Shown here one piece after another: positions 15,622-23,404 of a stretch of DNA of 64,000 nt. The notes under the pieces are model-generated. The model searched no databases. It worked only from the letters and a program-made list of their open reading frames with translations, and was not told the DNA's origin. The stretch spans positions 868,001-932,000 of the forward strand of contig CAVZQP010000002.1 of assembly GCA_963777485.1 (NCBI GenBank), read 5' to 3'. Position 1 is the first letter of the stretch. Every line of letters begins with the position of its first letter. Source of the stretch: Bog-473 sp963777485 (GTDB lineage Bacteria; Actinomycetota; Acidimicrobiia; Acidimicrobiales; RAAP-2). Position numbers and translations under genes: made by a program.

Positions 15622-16170
15622 TTAGGCCTGACGGCCGAGGAAATAGAGGAACTCCGTCTGCAGATCTGCGTCCGCAGGTGGCTCGATCTTGGCTGCAAAG
15701 ACATTCGGCATACGGATCATTTCGTCCATCGGCTTGAGGGTGTCGTACGCCCGTCGGACGGAGGCTTCGTCGAGCTGCTCGTCCGCGCCGACCGTACGCG
15801 CCAGGTCCCAGGTGTGCACGAGCACGTCCATCGTCACGAAGCGGTCGATGATCTCGCCTGCCGGCATCTTGCCGGTCGGCCCGTCCATTTCCTTGCCCGC
15901 CGACTCCGGGTCTCCGGCGATCTCGTCGATCGCCCGCGAGGCTGCCTCCCAAGCCTGCTTCGGGTCTTCGTCGGCGCCGAGGGGACTCGACTCTCCGCCC
16001 CTGACGCCCGCGATCACACCCCGGTGCCCCTCGACGACATGGGCGACGATGTCGCGGGCCTTCCATCGCTCGCAGGGGGACTGCAGGGTCCATTGCTCCG
16101 GGTCCACGGCCTGGACGGCCGCGTCGAAGCCACTCGCCACCTGCCGGTAACTCGTTCGTACGTCGGTCAT
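15622..16170 (-). CDS. TIGR03086-type DinB-like metal-binding protein
   Basis: A 182-aa four-helix-bundle protein of the mycothiol-dependent maleylpyruvate isomerase/DinB superfamily, TIGR03086 type. SPCERWKARDIVAHVVEGHRG (residues 31-51) and VTMDVLVHTWDLARTVG hold the His residues that usually bind a divalent metal. Family members are numerous in actinobacteria and are thought to use thiol cofactors, but most have no assigned reaction. It stands alone on the minus strand, convergent with the PP-loop gene. Confidence 0.85.
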   Translation of the reverse strand: MTDVRTSYRQVASGFDAAVQAVDPEQWTLQSPCERWKARDIVAHVVEGHRGVIAGVRGGESSPLGADEDPKQAWEAASRAIDEIAGDPESAGKEMDGPTGKMPAGEIIDRFVTMDVLVHTWDLARTVGADEQLDEASVRRAYDTLKPMDEMIRMPNVFAAKIEPPADADLQTEFLYFLGRQA

Positions 16171-16228
16171 GCCCCGATCGTATGCACGGAGCGCCGGGCC
16201 TGCCTGCTGAACCGGCCGTCCGGGGAGA

Positions 16229-16726
16229 TCAGGTACTGCCGGACGTGTCGATCCTCGTCATGATCCGGGCGGCATCGCGACCGAGCCGACGTAGCTGTTC
16301 GGGAGTCAGGACATCGATGACCAGCGATCGCACGTGTTCGACGTGGGCAGGCGCCGCGTCGGCGAGTGTCTTGAGCCCCTTCTCTGTGAGGACGGCATTG
16401 GTGAACCGCCCGTCGGTGCGATCTGCTTCCCGACGTACCAAACCCCGATTCTCCAACCGGTCGACGAGATGCGACAGCCGCGACAGCGACGCATTGGTGA
16501 CCTCGGCCAACGAACTCATCCGCATCGTTCGGGCCGGGCTCTCCGACAGCATCGCGAGAACTTGATATTCGACCATCTTGAGCTTTGAGTCCCGCTGCAA
16601 TTGCTGGTCGATGGACCAGGGGAGCCAGGTCAGCACCCGTACGAAGGAGAGCCACGACGAAAGCTGTTCGGCGCTCAGCCATTGGACGGCGAGCTCCTGG
16701 TCGTTGCTGGTTTCTGCGTTCGACAT
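16229..16726 (-). CDS. MarR-family transcriptional regulator
   Basis: About 165 residues from the ATG at 16726 (a GTG at 16735 is possible). The winged helix is clear: LKMVEYQVLAMLSESPARTMRMSSLAEVTNASLSRLSHLVDRLENRGLVRREADRTDGRFTNAVLTEKG. It is divergent from the NAD-epimerase-like gene. Two related inverted repeats, at 16771-16786 and 16938-16953, lie in front of the two genes and are the likely binding sites, so it probably controls both itself and the reductase. Confidence 0.9.
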   Translation of the reverse strand: MSNAETSNDQELAVQWLSAEQLSSWLSFVRVLTWLPWSIDQQLQRDSKLKMVEYQVLAMLSESPARTMRMSSLAEVTNASLSRLSHLVDRLENRGLVRREADRTDGRFTNAVLTEKGLKTLADAAPAHVEHVRSLVIDVLTPEQLRRLGRDAARIMTRIDTSGST

Positions 16727-16770
16727 GAGCGGCACGTTACCAGGCAGGGAGCGCGGAATCGAAGATACTC

Positions 16771-16786
16771 ACTTGAGACTTCATGT
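16771..16786. promoter_or_regulatory. Putative MarR operator near marR
   Basis: ACTTGA-GACT-TCATGT, an imperfect (one mismatch) copy of the 6-4-6 repeat at 16938-16953. It lies 45 bp upstream of the MarR ATG. Confidence 0.6.
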
Positions 16787-16937
16787 ATAGAACTCCGAAG
16801 CTCCGTGGGGCTTCGGGTCTCTCCCCTGAGCCCGCTCCGGACGTATTGCCGCAGCTAAGGCTCATGATATGCGCCCGGTCCCACAGCAAGCCGGCCTCAG
16901 CCACCACGGGCACGGCAACTGCCAAGCCGACAAACCA

Positions 16938-16953
16938 CTTGACAATTCAAGTA
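16938..16953. promoter_or_regulatory. Putative MarR operator near the epimerase gene
   Basis: Perfect inverted repeat ACTTGA-CAAT-TCAAGT, 16 bp, 46 bp upstream of the epimerase-like ATG. TTGACA inside it could also be a -35 box, which would let the repressor block RNA polymerase directly. Confidence 0.7.
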
Positions 16954-16998
16954 AAACGGCGAAGACTTCTTTCGGAGTCGAGACAGGAGGTCGTCCCA

Positions 16999-17880
16999 AT
17001 GCGAGTGGCGCTGACAGGTTCAACCGGATTCATCGGATCGCACGTAATGAGGGAGTTGCTCGACCACGGGCACGAGGTGACCGCCCTCGTCAAGGACGGA
17101 GCGCAACCGGACGTGGTTGCGGCTCAGGGTGCGAAAGCCGAGGTCGTGGATCTCTATGACCGGCCGACCGTTTCAAAACTCCTGGCCGACTCAGACGGCG
17201 CGGTCCACACAGCCAGCCCGGGTGATGCGACGAGCGCGGACCTCGACTCCGCCGTCGTGGACGCCGCGATCGCGGCCTTCGACGGCACCGGCAAGCCCTA
17301 CGTTCAGATCAGTGGGCTGTGGGCGTACGGCGACAACCTCTCCATCACGGAAGACTCGCCGTTCAATGCGCCGGCCATGGTCGCCTTCCGGCCGCCGATC
17401 GAGAGTCGCGTGCTCGGCACGAAGGGCATGCGCGGGGTGGTTCCCATTTCGAGCGTCGCCTACGGCGACGCCGGCGGAGGGATCCCCGGCCTGCTGCTCG
17501 GTTCGCCTCGGGACGACGAGGGCAACCTGATCATGGTCGGCAACGGACGGCAGCAGTGGTCCACCGTGCACGTCGCCGACGTCGCGGACTTCTTCCGGCG
17601 CGTGCTCGAGCACGATTCGGCCCACGGCTACTACGTGCTGGGCAACGGGTTGCATTCGACGGTGGCAGACATCACGGAAGCAGCGGCGGTCGCCGCCGGC
17701 GCCCCGGGTGCCGTCCCGGGTTCGGACGAAGAGGCCCGCGCCCGGTTGGGTGACTACTTCGCCGAGGTCCTCCTTTTGAGCCAGGGCACCCTCGCCACGA
17801 AGGCCCGGACCGAGCTCGGTTGGAACCCGTCGCGCCCTTCGTTGCTCGACGAGTTCCGCGAGGGGAGCTACCGCAGCTGA
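16999..17880 (+). CDS. NAD-dependent epimerase/dehydratase-family protein (atypical SDR)
   Basis: A 293-aa extended/atypical SDR. The N-terminal LTGSTGFIGSHVMREL (residues 5-20) is the NAD(P)-binding Rossmann motif. The usual Y-x-x-x-K active site is not evident; the region reads RPPIESRVLGTKGMRGVVP, as in atypical members of the NAD-epimerase family. VHVADVADFFRRVLE is the common late motif. The ATG is preceded by CAGGAGG at an eight-base spacing. It is divergent from and probably controlled by the MarR regulator. The substrate is unknown; xenobiotic or carbonyl stress would fit a MarR partner (inference). Confidence 0.85.
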   Translation: MRVALTGSTGFIGSHVMRELLDHGHEVTALVKDGAQPDVVAAQGAKAEVVDLYDRPTVSKLLADSDGAVHTASPGDATSADLDSAVVDAAIAAFDGTGKPYVQISGLWAYGDNLSITEDSPFNAPAMVAFRPPIESRVLGTKGMRGVVPISSVAYGDAGGGIPGLLLGSPRDDEGNLIMVGNGRQQWSTVHVADVADFFRRVLEHDSAHGYYVLGNGLHSTVADITEAAAVAAGAPGAVPGSDEEARARLGDYFAEVLLLSQGTLATKARTELGWNPSRPSLLDEFREGSYRS

Positions 17881-17892
17881 CGCGAGCCACCC

Positions 17893-18249
17893 TCACGGTC
17901 CGTCCGGATCGGCCTGGAACGGTCGCACTTCGATCGGCAACGTGGTGGCCTGAGCGAGCCGTCGCCCCCACTCGAGCGCCTCGTCGAGGCTCGCCGCCTC
18001 GATAATGGTCACGCCACCTATGTGCTCCTTGGCCTCGACGTACGGGCCGTCCGTCATCTGCATCCGTTCGCGGCGGGGATGAACCACCTTCGCCGTGCCG
18101 GGTCCCTCGAGGCCCCCTGCGAACACCCACGCGCCGGCCGACTTGAGCTCGTCACGCAGGATCGCAAGATCGCGGGCGATGATTGCCAGCTCGTCAGCCG
18201 GAGGTGGGTCGCCATCCGGTTGGTAGATGCTCAAGAGGTACTGATTCAT
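17893..18249 (-). CDS. YciI-family protein
   Basis: A 118-aa dimeric alpha/beta-barrel (ferredoxin-like) protein of the YciI/YCII superfamily. The conserved TDGPYVEAKEHIGGVTIIEAASLDEALEW lies at residues 66-94 and is typical of actinobacterial members, often annotated as DGPF domain proteins. It lies 31 bp downstream of the RibD/DHFR-like gene on the same strand and is likely cotranscribed. Activity is not established for this subgroup. Confidence 0.88.
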   Translation of the reverse strand: MNQYLLSIYQPDGDPPPADELAIIARDLAILRDELKSAGAWVFAGGLEGPGTAKVVHPRRERMQMTDGPYVEAKEHIGGVTIIEAASLDEALEWGRRLAQATTLPIEVRPFQADPDGP

Positions 18250-18280
18250 CGTTGACTCCTCCGTTGCTCAGCAGGGCCGA

Positions 18281-18889
18281 TCACACCGAGTCCCTGTCGC
18301 TCTCGTAGACGGCGATCACCACACCGCTCGACGACGTGGTGTTCTCGAGTAGTCGCAACGAAACATCGACATCGTCGGGGAACAGCCGGCGCCCGCTGCC
18401 CAGCACCAGCGGGTGGATCATCAATAAGAGCTCGTCGATCAGGTCGGCCGCCAACAGCGCAGCGATCAGCTCGCCACTGCCCATGATCCCGAGCACGCCG
18501 TCCGTGCGCGCTTTGAGCTCGCCGACAGCGTCGACGACGGCGCCTCGCAACAGCGTCGAGTTGGGCCACGGGAGTGGCTCGGTGAGAGTGGACGACACGA
18601 CGTACTTGGGCGTGTTGTTGAGCATCGGTCCGAACGGGCTGTCGGGCTGCTGGTTCCAGTGACTGAGCAGGTCCTCGTACGTGCGACGCCCGAACAACCA
18701 CCCGCTCAAGCCTCCTCCAGCGGTCATCCGCTCGCCCATGGCCTTCTGGAATGCGCCGTCGGGGGGCGCTTCGGTGCGGTGGCCCCATCCCGCATGCCGG
18801 AATCCACCTCGGGTGTCCTCGTCGGCGCGACCGGGCCCCTGCATGACGCCGTCGAGCGTCACGTGGTTCATGACGACGATTCTGCTCAT
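18281..18889 (-). CDS. Dihydrofolate reductase / RibD C-terminal-like protein
   Basis: A 202-aa NADPH-dependent reductase fold. It begins IVVMNHVTLDGVMQGPGR, has GWLFGRRTYEDLLSHW in the middle and ends with LIDELLLMIHPLVLGSGRRLF, all characteristic of the RibD C-terminal/DHFR-like family. The ATG at 18889 follows GGAGG by six bases, which rules out longer upstream extensions. True folate reductase activity is unlikely for this subgroup; the substrate is unknown. It heads a two-gene unit with the YciI protein, a pairing common in soil actinobacteria. Confidence 0.88.
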   Translation of the reverse strand: MSRIVVMNHVTLDGVMQGPGRADEDTRGGFRHAGWGHRTEAPPDGAFQKAMGERMTAGGGLSGWLFGRRTYEDLLSHWNQQPDSPFGPMLNNTPKYVVSSTLTEPLPWPNSTLLRGAVVDAVGELKARTDGVLGIMGSGELIAALLAADLIDELLLMIHPLVLGSGRRLFPDDVDVSLRLLENTTSSSGVVIAVYESDRDSV

Positions 18890-19081
18890 CTTCAGCCTCC
18901 TGTGATTCGTGGCGGCGGCTATGCGCCGGCCATCGGGTGGTCGGGGTCCAGGTGGCCACCTGGGCCTGCACCGCCTAGACGAACGGAGCAGTCCGAAATC
19001 GACAATTGGCATCCGAGCACGCAAAAAAATTGACCGAAACCTGCGAGGTCTTCGCGACCGCCCCGACGGGCTCCTCCGGCG

Positions 19082-19525
19082 CTATTCGCCGGCGGAGTAG
19101 AGGGCGTCGTCGAGCTCCGCCCATGCATCGAGGGTGATCGGTCCGTCGGTCAAGCTGGTACCCGCAATCACGGCGATGTGGTCGAGATCGCGCCCGAAGA
19201 CGGCGGCCCACGTGGCGTCGTCGCCGTGCCGTGCCACGAGGCCCCCCCGTTGGTCGAGCGCGGCCGCTATGCGCTCGAGCTCGTCGACGGTGTCGACTTC
19301 CAACACAACCGCGCGGAGGCCGACATGACCTGCGCCGATGACGCGATGGGCAGAGGTGGTGCCAACCGATCGAAGCAAGATCACCTGAGGTCGGGCGTTC
19401 CCAGCGGCGTACATCGACGCCAGCTGGTCCTTCCGAGCGAGAAGGGTGAAGGCGTAGACGTCACGGTAGAAGTCGATCGAGCGGTCGAGGTCCGCAATGT
19501 TCAAAACCACGCCCTGGAAGTTCAT
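19082..19525 (-). CDS. VOC-family (glyoxalase/dioxygenase-like) protein
   Basis: A 147-aa vicinal-oxygen-chelate protein: NIADLDRSIDFYRDVYAFTLLARKDQ, then GAGHVGLRAVVLEVDTVDELERIAAAL and DLDHIAVIAGTS. Two beta-alpha-beta-beta-beta units are present, but the usual C-terminal Glu metal ligand of glyoxalase I is not obvious. The ATG follows GGAG. It stands alone, divergent from the acidic microprotein. The substrate is unknown. Confidence 0.8.
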   Translation of the reverse strand: MNFQGVVLNIADLDRSIDFYRDVYAFTLLARKDQLASMYAAGNARPQVILLRSVGTTSAHRVIGAGHVGLRAVVLEVDTVDELERIAAALDQRGGLVARHGDDATWAAVFGRDLDHIAVIAGTSLTDGPITLDAWAELDDALYSAGE

Positions 19526-19670
19526 GTGTCTGCTCCGAGTCCTGAGGTTGACATCTTGCCGTGCCTGGTCGGGCCCGTGCACGAGACAGGAACGGGTGGC
19601 GTGGTGCATGCTGCTTGACCACGCAGGTTGCGGGAGCGGAACCCAATATGCTGCCCACAGAGAGGCGAAT

Positions 19671-19817
19671 ATGACCGCAGACGACACGTCGCACGAGGGC
19701 CCGGACGAGAGTGGCTCGGGGCAGGACGCCCAAATCGACGAGGTGGAGGAGGAATCCTTTCCCGCGTCGGACCCTCCGTCTTCGTGGGCCGGCCGGAACC
19801 AGAATTCCGACGACTAG
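19671..19817 (+). CDS. Acidic microprotein with ESFPASDPPSSW motif
   Basis: A 48-aa highly acidic protein. The C-terminal half carries VEEESFPASDPPSSWAGR, a motif I have seen in many short, uncharacterised bacterial proteins of similar size. The ATG is preceded by AGAGAGG at a suitable distance. No TM segment or signal peptide is present and the N-terminal half looks disordered. Its function is unknown. It sits between the VOC gene and the AraC regulator. Confidence 0.65.
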   Translation: MTADDTSHEGPDESGSGQDAQIDEVEEESFPASDPPSSWAGRNQNSDD

Positions 19818-19898
19818 CGACGGCTTCGGTCGAGGAGCCAGCGGCCAGCGTGGAGCACTTGACAATCGGGGCGCCATCCGAGTGCAAGATTGGGTTCG

Positions 19899-20357
19899 AT
19901 GAGTGCCGAACTCGACGAGCTGCGGCGACTGCGCCGGGCCCGGGACCAGATGGATCGCGAGTTCGACAAACCACTCGACGTCCCCGCGTTGGCGCGGACG
20001 GCGCTGATGTCAACGGCGCATTTCAGCCGCCGATTCCGCGAGGCCTACTCAGAGACGCCGTATTCCTACCTCATGACGCGTCGCATCGAACGGGCGAAGG
20101 CGCTGCTACGGCGCGGCGACCTGACCGTCACAGACGTGTGCTTTGCGGTCGGCTGGGGGAGCCTGGGTTCGTTCTCCGCCCGCTTCACCGAACTCGTCGG
20201 CGAGTCTCCTTCTGCGTACCGCGCCCGTGACCACGACGAGCTCCGCATCGTGTCCCCGTGCCAGCTGATGGTGTTGACCCGCCCACGGAAGACCGGCAGG
20301 CCCGGCGGAACCGAAGAGAGCAGTTTCGAAGAAGCATCTGTCAACGCGCCGGTTTAA
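19899..20357 (+). CDS. AraC-family transcriptional regulator (DNA-binding domain only)
   Basis: About 152 residues, essentially the AraC HTH domain with short flanks. The first HTH is FDKPLDVPALARTALMSTAHFSRRFREAYSETPYSYLMTRRIERAKALL and the second is LTVTDVCFAVGWGSLGSFSARFTELVGESPSAYR. There is no separate ligand-binding domain. The C-terminal tail is hydrophilic. The VOC gene follows ten bases later; such AraC-VOC pairs are common, and the regulator probably controls the VOC gene. Confidence 0.9.
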   Translation: MSAELDELRRLRRARDQMDREFDKPLDVPALARTALMSTAHFSRRFREAYSETPYSYLMTRRIERAKALLRRGDLTVTDVCFAVGWGSLGSFSARFTELVGESPSAYRARDHDELRIVSPCQLMVLTRPRKTGRPGGTEESSFEEASVNAPV

Positions 20358-20367
20358 CGTCGACGGC

Positions 20368-20772
20368 ATGACCGTTTCACTCAGCACTGTGCACATCACC
20401 GTCGACGACCCCGAGGCGGCACTCGCCTTCTACCGCGACACTCTGGGCCTTACCGTGAGCCTCGACGTGTCCAACGACGGCTTCCGCTGGATCACGCTCG
20501 TCTCGGACACCCAGCCCGAGATCGGGATCGTGTTGTCCCAACCCCACGGGGGGCGATCCCAAGAGGACGGGGACGCGCTGGCGACGCTGCTGGCCAAGGG
20601 AGAGCTGTACCCGGTCCACTTCGCCTGCGCCGACCTCGACTCGACCTTCGACAAGATCGCTAGCACCCCGGGCGTCGAGGTGCTCCAAGAGCCCGCCACC
20701 CAGCCCTGGGGCAAGCGCGATGCCGCTGTCCGCGATCCCGCCGGCAACCGGCTCCGCATCGAGCAGGCGTAG
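20368..20772 (+). CDS. VOC-family (glyoxalase-like) protein
   Basis: A 134-aa vicinal-oxygen-chelate protein with VHITVDDPEAALAFYRDTLGLTVSLDVSNDGFRW at the N-terminus and a C-terminal PWGKRDAAVRDPAGNRLRIEQA, which includes the conserved DPxGN turn and a terminal Glu that could bind metal. It is the probable target of the AraC regulator immediately upstream. Proteins of this subgroup are annotated from bleomycin resistance to glyoxalase; the real substrate is not evident. Confidence 0.85.
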   Translation: MTVSLSTVHITVDDPEAALAFYRDTLGLTVSLDVSNDGFRWITLVSDTQPEIGIVLSQPHGGRSQEDGDALATLLAKGELYPVHFACADLDSTFDKIASTPGVEVLQEPATQPWGKRDAAVRDPAGNRLRIEQA

Positions 20773-20777
20773 ACGAC

Positions 20778-20799
20778 CCGAACGGCGGACGCCGTTCGG
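20778..20799. terminator. Bidirectional terminator-like hairpin
   Basis: Perfect 10-bp inverted repeat CCGAACGGCG-GA-CGCCGTTCGG between the convergent VOC and osmoprotectant-binding genes, six bases after the VOC stop. No T-run follows, as is common in high-GC actinobacteria. Confidence 0.6.
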
Positions 20800-20839
20800 C
20801 GCCGGCCCGACTCGTCAGGCCGACAATCGAGTCTCTTGC

Positions 20840-21757
20840 TCAGCCCCCGACGGAGTTCACCCAGGTCTGCGCCACAGCCGCCGGCTGCTCCTGGTTGGAG
20901 GTCACGTCCAGGTTCAGCTTGGAGATGGCGGTCGTGGTCAGTTTGGCGTCGATCTTGTTGAGGACGCTCTCGACCCCCGAGGTGGCCACCGACTTGCGGA
21001 TCACCGGGACGATGTAGTCCGCACCCTCGAGGTGCTTGTTGTCCGTGAGGGCGACGAAGTTGTTCGACACGACGTTGCCGTCGCTCGAGAACAGCTCGAC
21101 CACCTGGACCTCGCCGTTCTTGAGGGCCGCCACGCTGAGGGGCCCGGCCTCGTCGAGGGACTTGAAGCCGGCGAAATTGAGGCCGTAGGTCTTCTTCAAC
21201 CCCGGCTCGCACCCGGCGAACGTCGGGCATTCCGGCGGCCCACCGAGGGTGAGCTTCGACGCGAAGGGCTTCAGGCTCGAAAGGGTGGTCAGGTGATCCT
21301 TACTGGCCGTCGACTTGGTGACCGCGAACACGTTGGTGTCGAGCGCCTTCGACGCGGGGAACACGGTGACGCCATAGGACGCGAGCGCTTTCTGGTCGGC
21401 CGGGATGGCCGTCGAGATGTTGTCACCCGCAGCCTGGGGCGTGCCCCCGTGCAGGTAGCCCAACAGTGATGCCGCGTAGTCGGGCTCGAGGTTGATCTGG
21501 CCCTTCTCGATCGCCGGCACGACGATCGCACGCGTCCCCAGAGCTGGTTCCACGGTCACCGGGTAGCCGGCCTTCTTGAGGACGTCGGCCCAGATGTTCG
21601 AGACGATGGCCTGCTCCTCGAAGTTGGTCGACCCGATCACGATGGACGGCTTGCTCGATGCAGCCCCCGCCGACGCGCCGGTGAAGGCCGCCGGGACGAT
21701 GAGCGTCGAGGCCAGGGCGGCCAGTGCTCCAAAGGCGAGGGATCGCGGGAAACGCAT
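20840..21757 (-). CDS. Osmoprotectant ABC transporter substrate-binding protein (OsmF/OpuCC-like)
   Basis: A 305-aa exported binding protein with a signal peptide of about 30 residues (SLAFGALAALASTLIVPAAF...ASA) followed by IVIGSTNFEEQAIVSNIWADVLKKAGYPV, the classic N-terminus of glycine betaine/choline/carnitine OpuC/OsmF binding proteins. LEPDYAASLLGYLHG is the ligand-pocket motif. The region around GGPPECPTFAGCEPGLKKTYGL is also typical. The ATG follows AAAGGGTG. It is the third gene of a minus-strand unit with two permeases; the ATPase is divergent. Confidence 0.93.
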   Translation of the reverse strand: MRFPRSLAFGALAALASTLIVPAAFTGASAGAASSKPSIVIGSTNFEEQAIVSNIWADVLKKAGYPVTVEPALGTRAIVVPAIEKGQINLEPDYAASLLGYLHGGTPQAAGDNISTAIPADQKALASYGVTVFPASKALDTNVFAVTKSTASKDHLTTLSSLKPFASKLTLGGPPECPTFAGCEPGLKKTYGLNFAGFKSLDEAGPLSVAALKNGEVQVVELFSSDGNVVSNNFVALTDNKHLEGADYIVPVIRKSVATSGVESVLNKIDAKLTTTAISKLNLDVTSNQEQPAAVAQTWVNSVGG

Positions 21758-21866
21758 GAGGACACCCTTTCGTGGTGGGGAGGTACCGCCGCGCCAAGTG
21801 ACGGGACCGTAACGGGGCTGTCAGGAGAATGAAATCCTGACCACTCCTGTCGCAAATATCAAGCCA

Positions 21867-22607
21867 TCAGAGCGGATGGGTGCCGCCGACCGGTTGGGGC
21901 AAGGCGAGGTCATTGGCCCGGACACCTCGCCGGCGGCGGAGCGGACGCGGTGTCAAGACCCTGGTCAAGACCGTGAGCACGAGCGCCACCAGTCCCGCCA
22001 TGGCCGCCACGAGGAGGGCGCCGCTGAACGCCAACACCGAGTTGTTCTCGTTGAGCCCGCTGATGACGTACGTGCCGAGGTCGGTGTAGCTGACGTAGGC
22101 GGCGAGGGTCGAGGTGGCGACGACCTCGATCGAAGCCGTCCGCACACCCGCCATGACGAAGGGCACCGCCAGCGGCGCCTCGATGGTGCGCAACGACTGT
22201 CCGCCCGTCAGGCCCATACCCTTCGCCGCATCCCGGACGTCGGCGTCGACCTCGCGCATCCCGACGTAGGTGTTGGTGAGGATCGGCGGGATGGCCAACG
22301 CCGTAAGGGCGATCCACGCGGCGAGGAAGCCGTTCCACTTGAGTGAGATCGCGGGCTGGATCGCGAGCAGCGTGAGGAGGGCCAGGGTGGGCACGGCGCG
22401 GAAGGCGTTAGCCGCGTTGACCGCGACCAGTCCGCCTCTGCCGGTGTGGCCGAGGAAGACCCCCAACGCGCCGCCGAGCAAGACCGCGGTCACGACGACC
22501 ACGACTGACAGCGTGAGCTGATGCCAGAACAAGAGGAGGATCCCCTGGGGCCCCCACCAATTGCTCGAAGTGGTGAACCACCCGAAGACGTGGGCGAAGA
22601 AGCTCAT
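21867..22607 (-). CDS. Osmoprotectant ABC transporter permease
   Basis: A 246-aa OpuC-type permease with about six TM helices. The EAA-like cytoplasmic loop, which contacts the ATPase, reads MREVDADVRDAAKGMGLTGGQSLRTIEAPLAVPFVMAGVR. SFRAVPTLALL-like sequence (NAFRAVPTLALLTLLAIQP) and the C-terminal SYTDLGTYVISGLNENN are typical of OpuCB/OpuCD. It starts one base after the stop of the other permease. The two permeases probably form a heterodimer. Confidence 0.92.
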   Translation of the reverse strand: MSFFAHVFGWFTTSSNWWGPQGILLLFWHQLTLSVVVVVTAVLLGGALGVFLGHTGRGGLVAVNAANAFRAVPTLALLTLLAIQPAISLKWNGFLAAWIALTALAIPPILTNTYVGMREVDADVRDAAKGMGLTGGQSLRTIEAPLAVPFVMAGVRTASIEVVATSTLAAYVSYTDLGTYVISGLNENNSVLAFSGALLVAAMAGLVALVLTVLTRVLTPRPLRRRRGVRANDLALPQPVGGTHPL

Positions 22608-22608
22608 C

Positions 22609-23295
22609 TCACACTCCTGCCACGTCTCGCGGGCGCCGGGTGCGGGACCAGGGGACGGCGAGGCGCTGGGCGCCGACGAGGAGGAGGTCCGCGACGGCCG
22701 CGAGTGCGATCGAGAGGACGAGCCCGACGATGATCGGCGTGTTGTAGCCGATGTTGAAGCCGTAGGTGATCTGCTGGCCGAGCCCGCCGAGGCCGATCAG
22801 CGCGGTCACGGTGACGAGGCCGATGATGGTGGCCGTGGCGACGCGCAGGCCGGCGAAGATGAACGGCAGGGCGAGCGGGAGGTCGACGCGGATGAGCGCC
22901 GCCATCGGCGTGTAGCCAAGCCCGGTGGCCGCATCGCGCGCGTCCTCGGGCACCGCATCGAGCCCGGCGACCGTGTTCCAGATCATGATCAGCAGCGTGT
23001 AGCCGACGAGCGCGATCTCGGCGGTGGGGTACGACGCGACGAAACCGGTGATGGGACCGAGGATCGCGAACAGCGCCAGAGACGGAATGATGTAGAGCGT
23101 GCTGGCGATGCCGAACACCGGCGCCCGCACGATCCGGTAGCGCCAGGCCAGGACGGCGAGCGGAATGGAGATCGCGGTGCCGATGGCGACGGCGATGACG
23201 CTGAGCTCGATGTGCTGGACCAGGTCGGCCTGGATCTGGCTCCAGTTGTCCGTGACGTAGCTCCACCGGAAGAACGGGTTCGTCCCGATCAGCAC
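22609..23295 (-). CDS. Osmoprotectant ABC transporter permease
   Basis: About 228 residues from the GTG at 23295; the open frame reaches 23430 but the extra N-terminus is Pro/Arg-rich, overlaps the divergent ATPase gene and is not membrane-like. Six TM helices with the EAA loop VPEDARDAATGLGYTPMAALIRVDLPLALPFIFAGLR and a GLGGLGQQITYGFNIGYNTP C-terminal segment place it with OpuCB-type permeases. It is the first gene of the minus-strand transporter unit, with the ATPase divergent across a gap of about 109 bp. Confidence 0.9.
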   Translation of the reverse strand: MLIGTNPFFRWSYVTDNWSQIQADLVQHIELSVIAVAIGTAISIPLAVLAWRYRIVRAPVFGIASTLYIIPSLALFAILGPITGFVASYPTAEIALVGYTLLIMIWNTVAGLDAVPEDARDAATGLGYTPMAALIRVDLPLALPFIFAGLRVATATIIGLVTVTALIGLGGLGQQITYGFNIGYNTPIIVGLVLSIALAAVADLLLVGAQRLAVPWSRTRRPRDVAGV

Positions 23296-23404
23296 CGCGC
23301 CGACGTTACCCGGGCGCCGTGTCGGCGGCGCGGCCTGTGTTCCGCGGGGGCGAGCGAGGCTCGATCGGGTGACCCCAGCCCTTTCGTCGGTAACCTCTGT
23401 CCCG

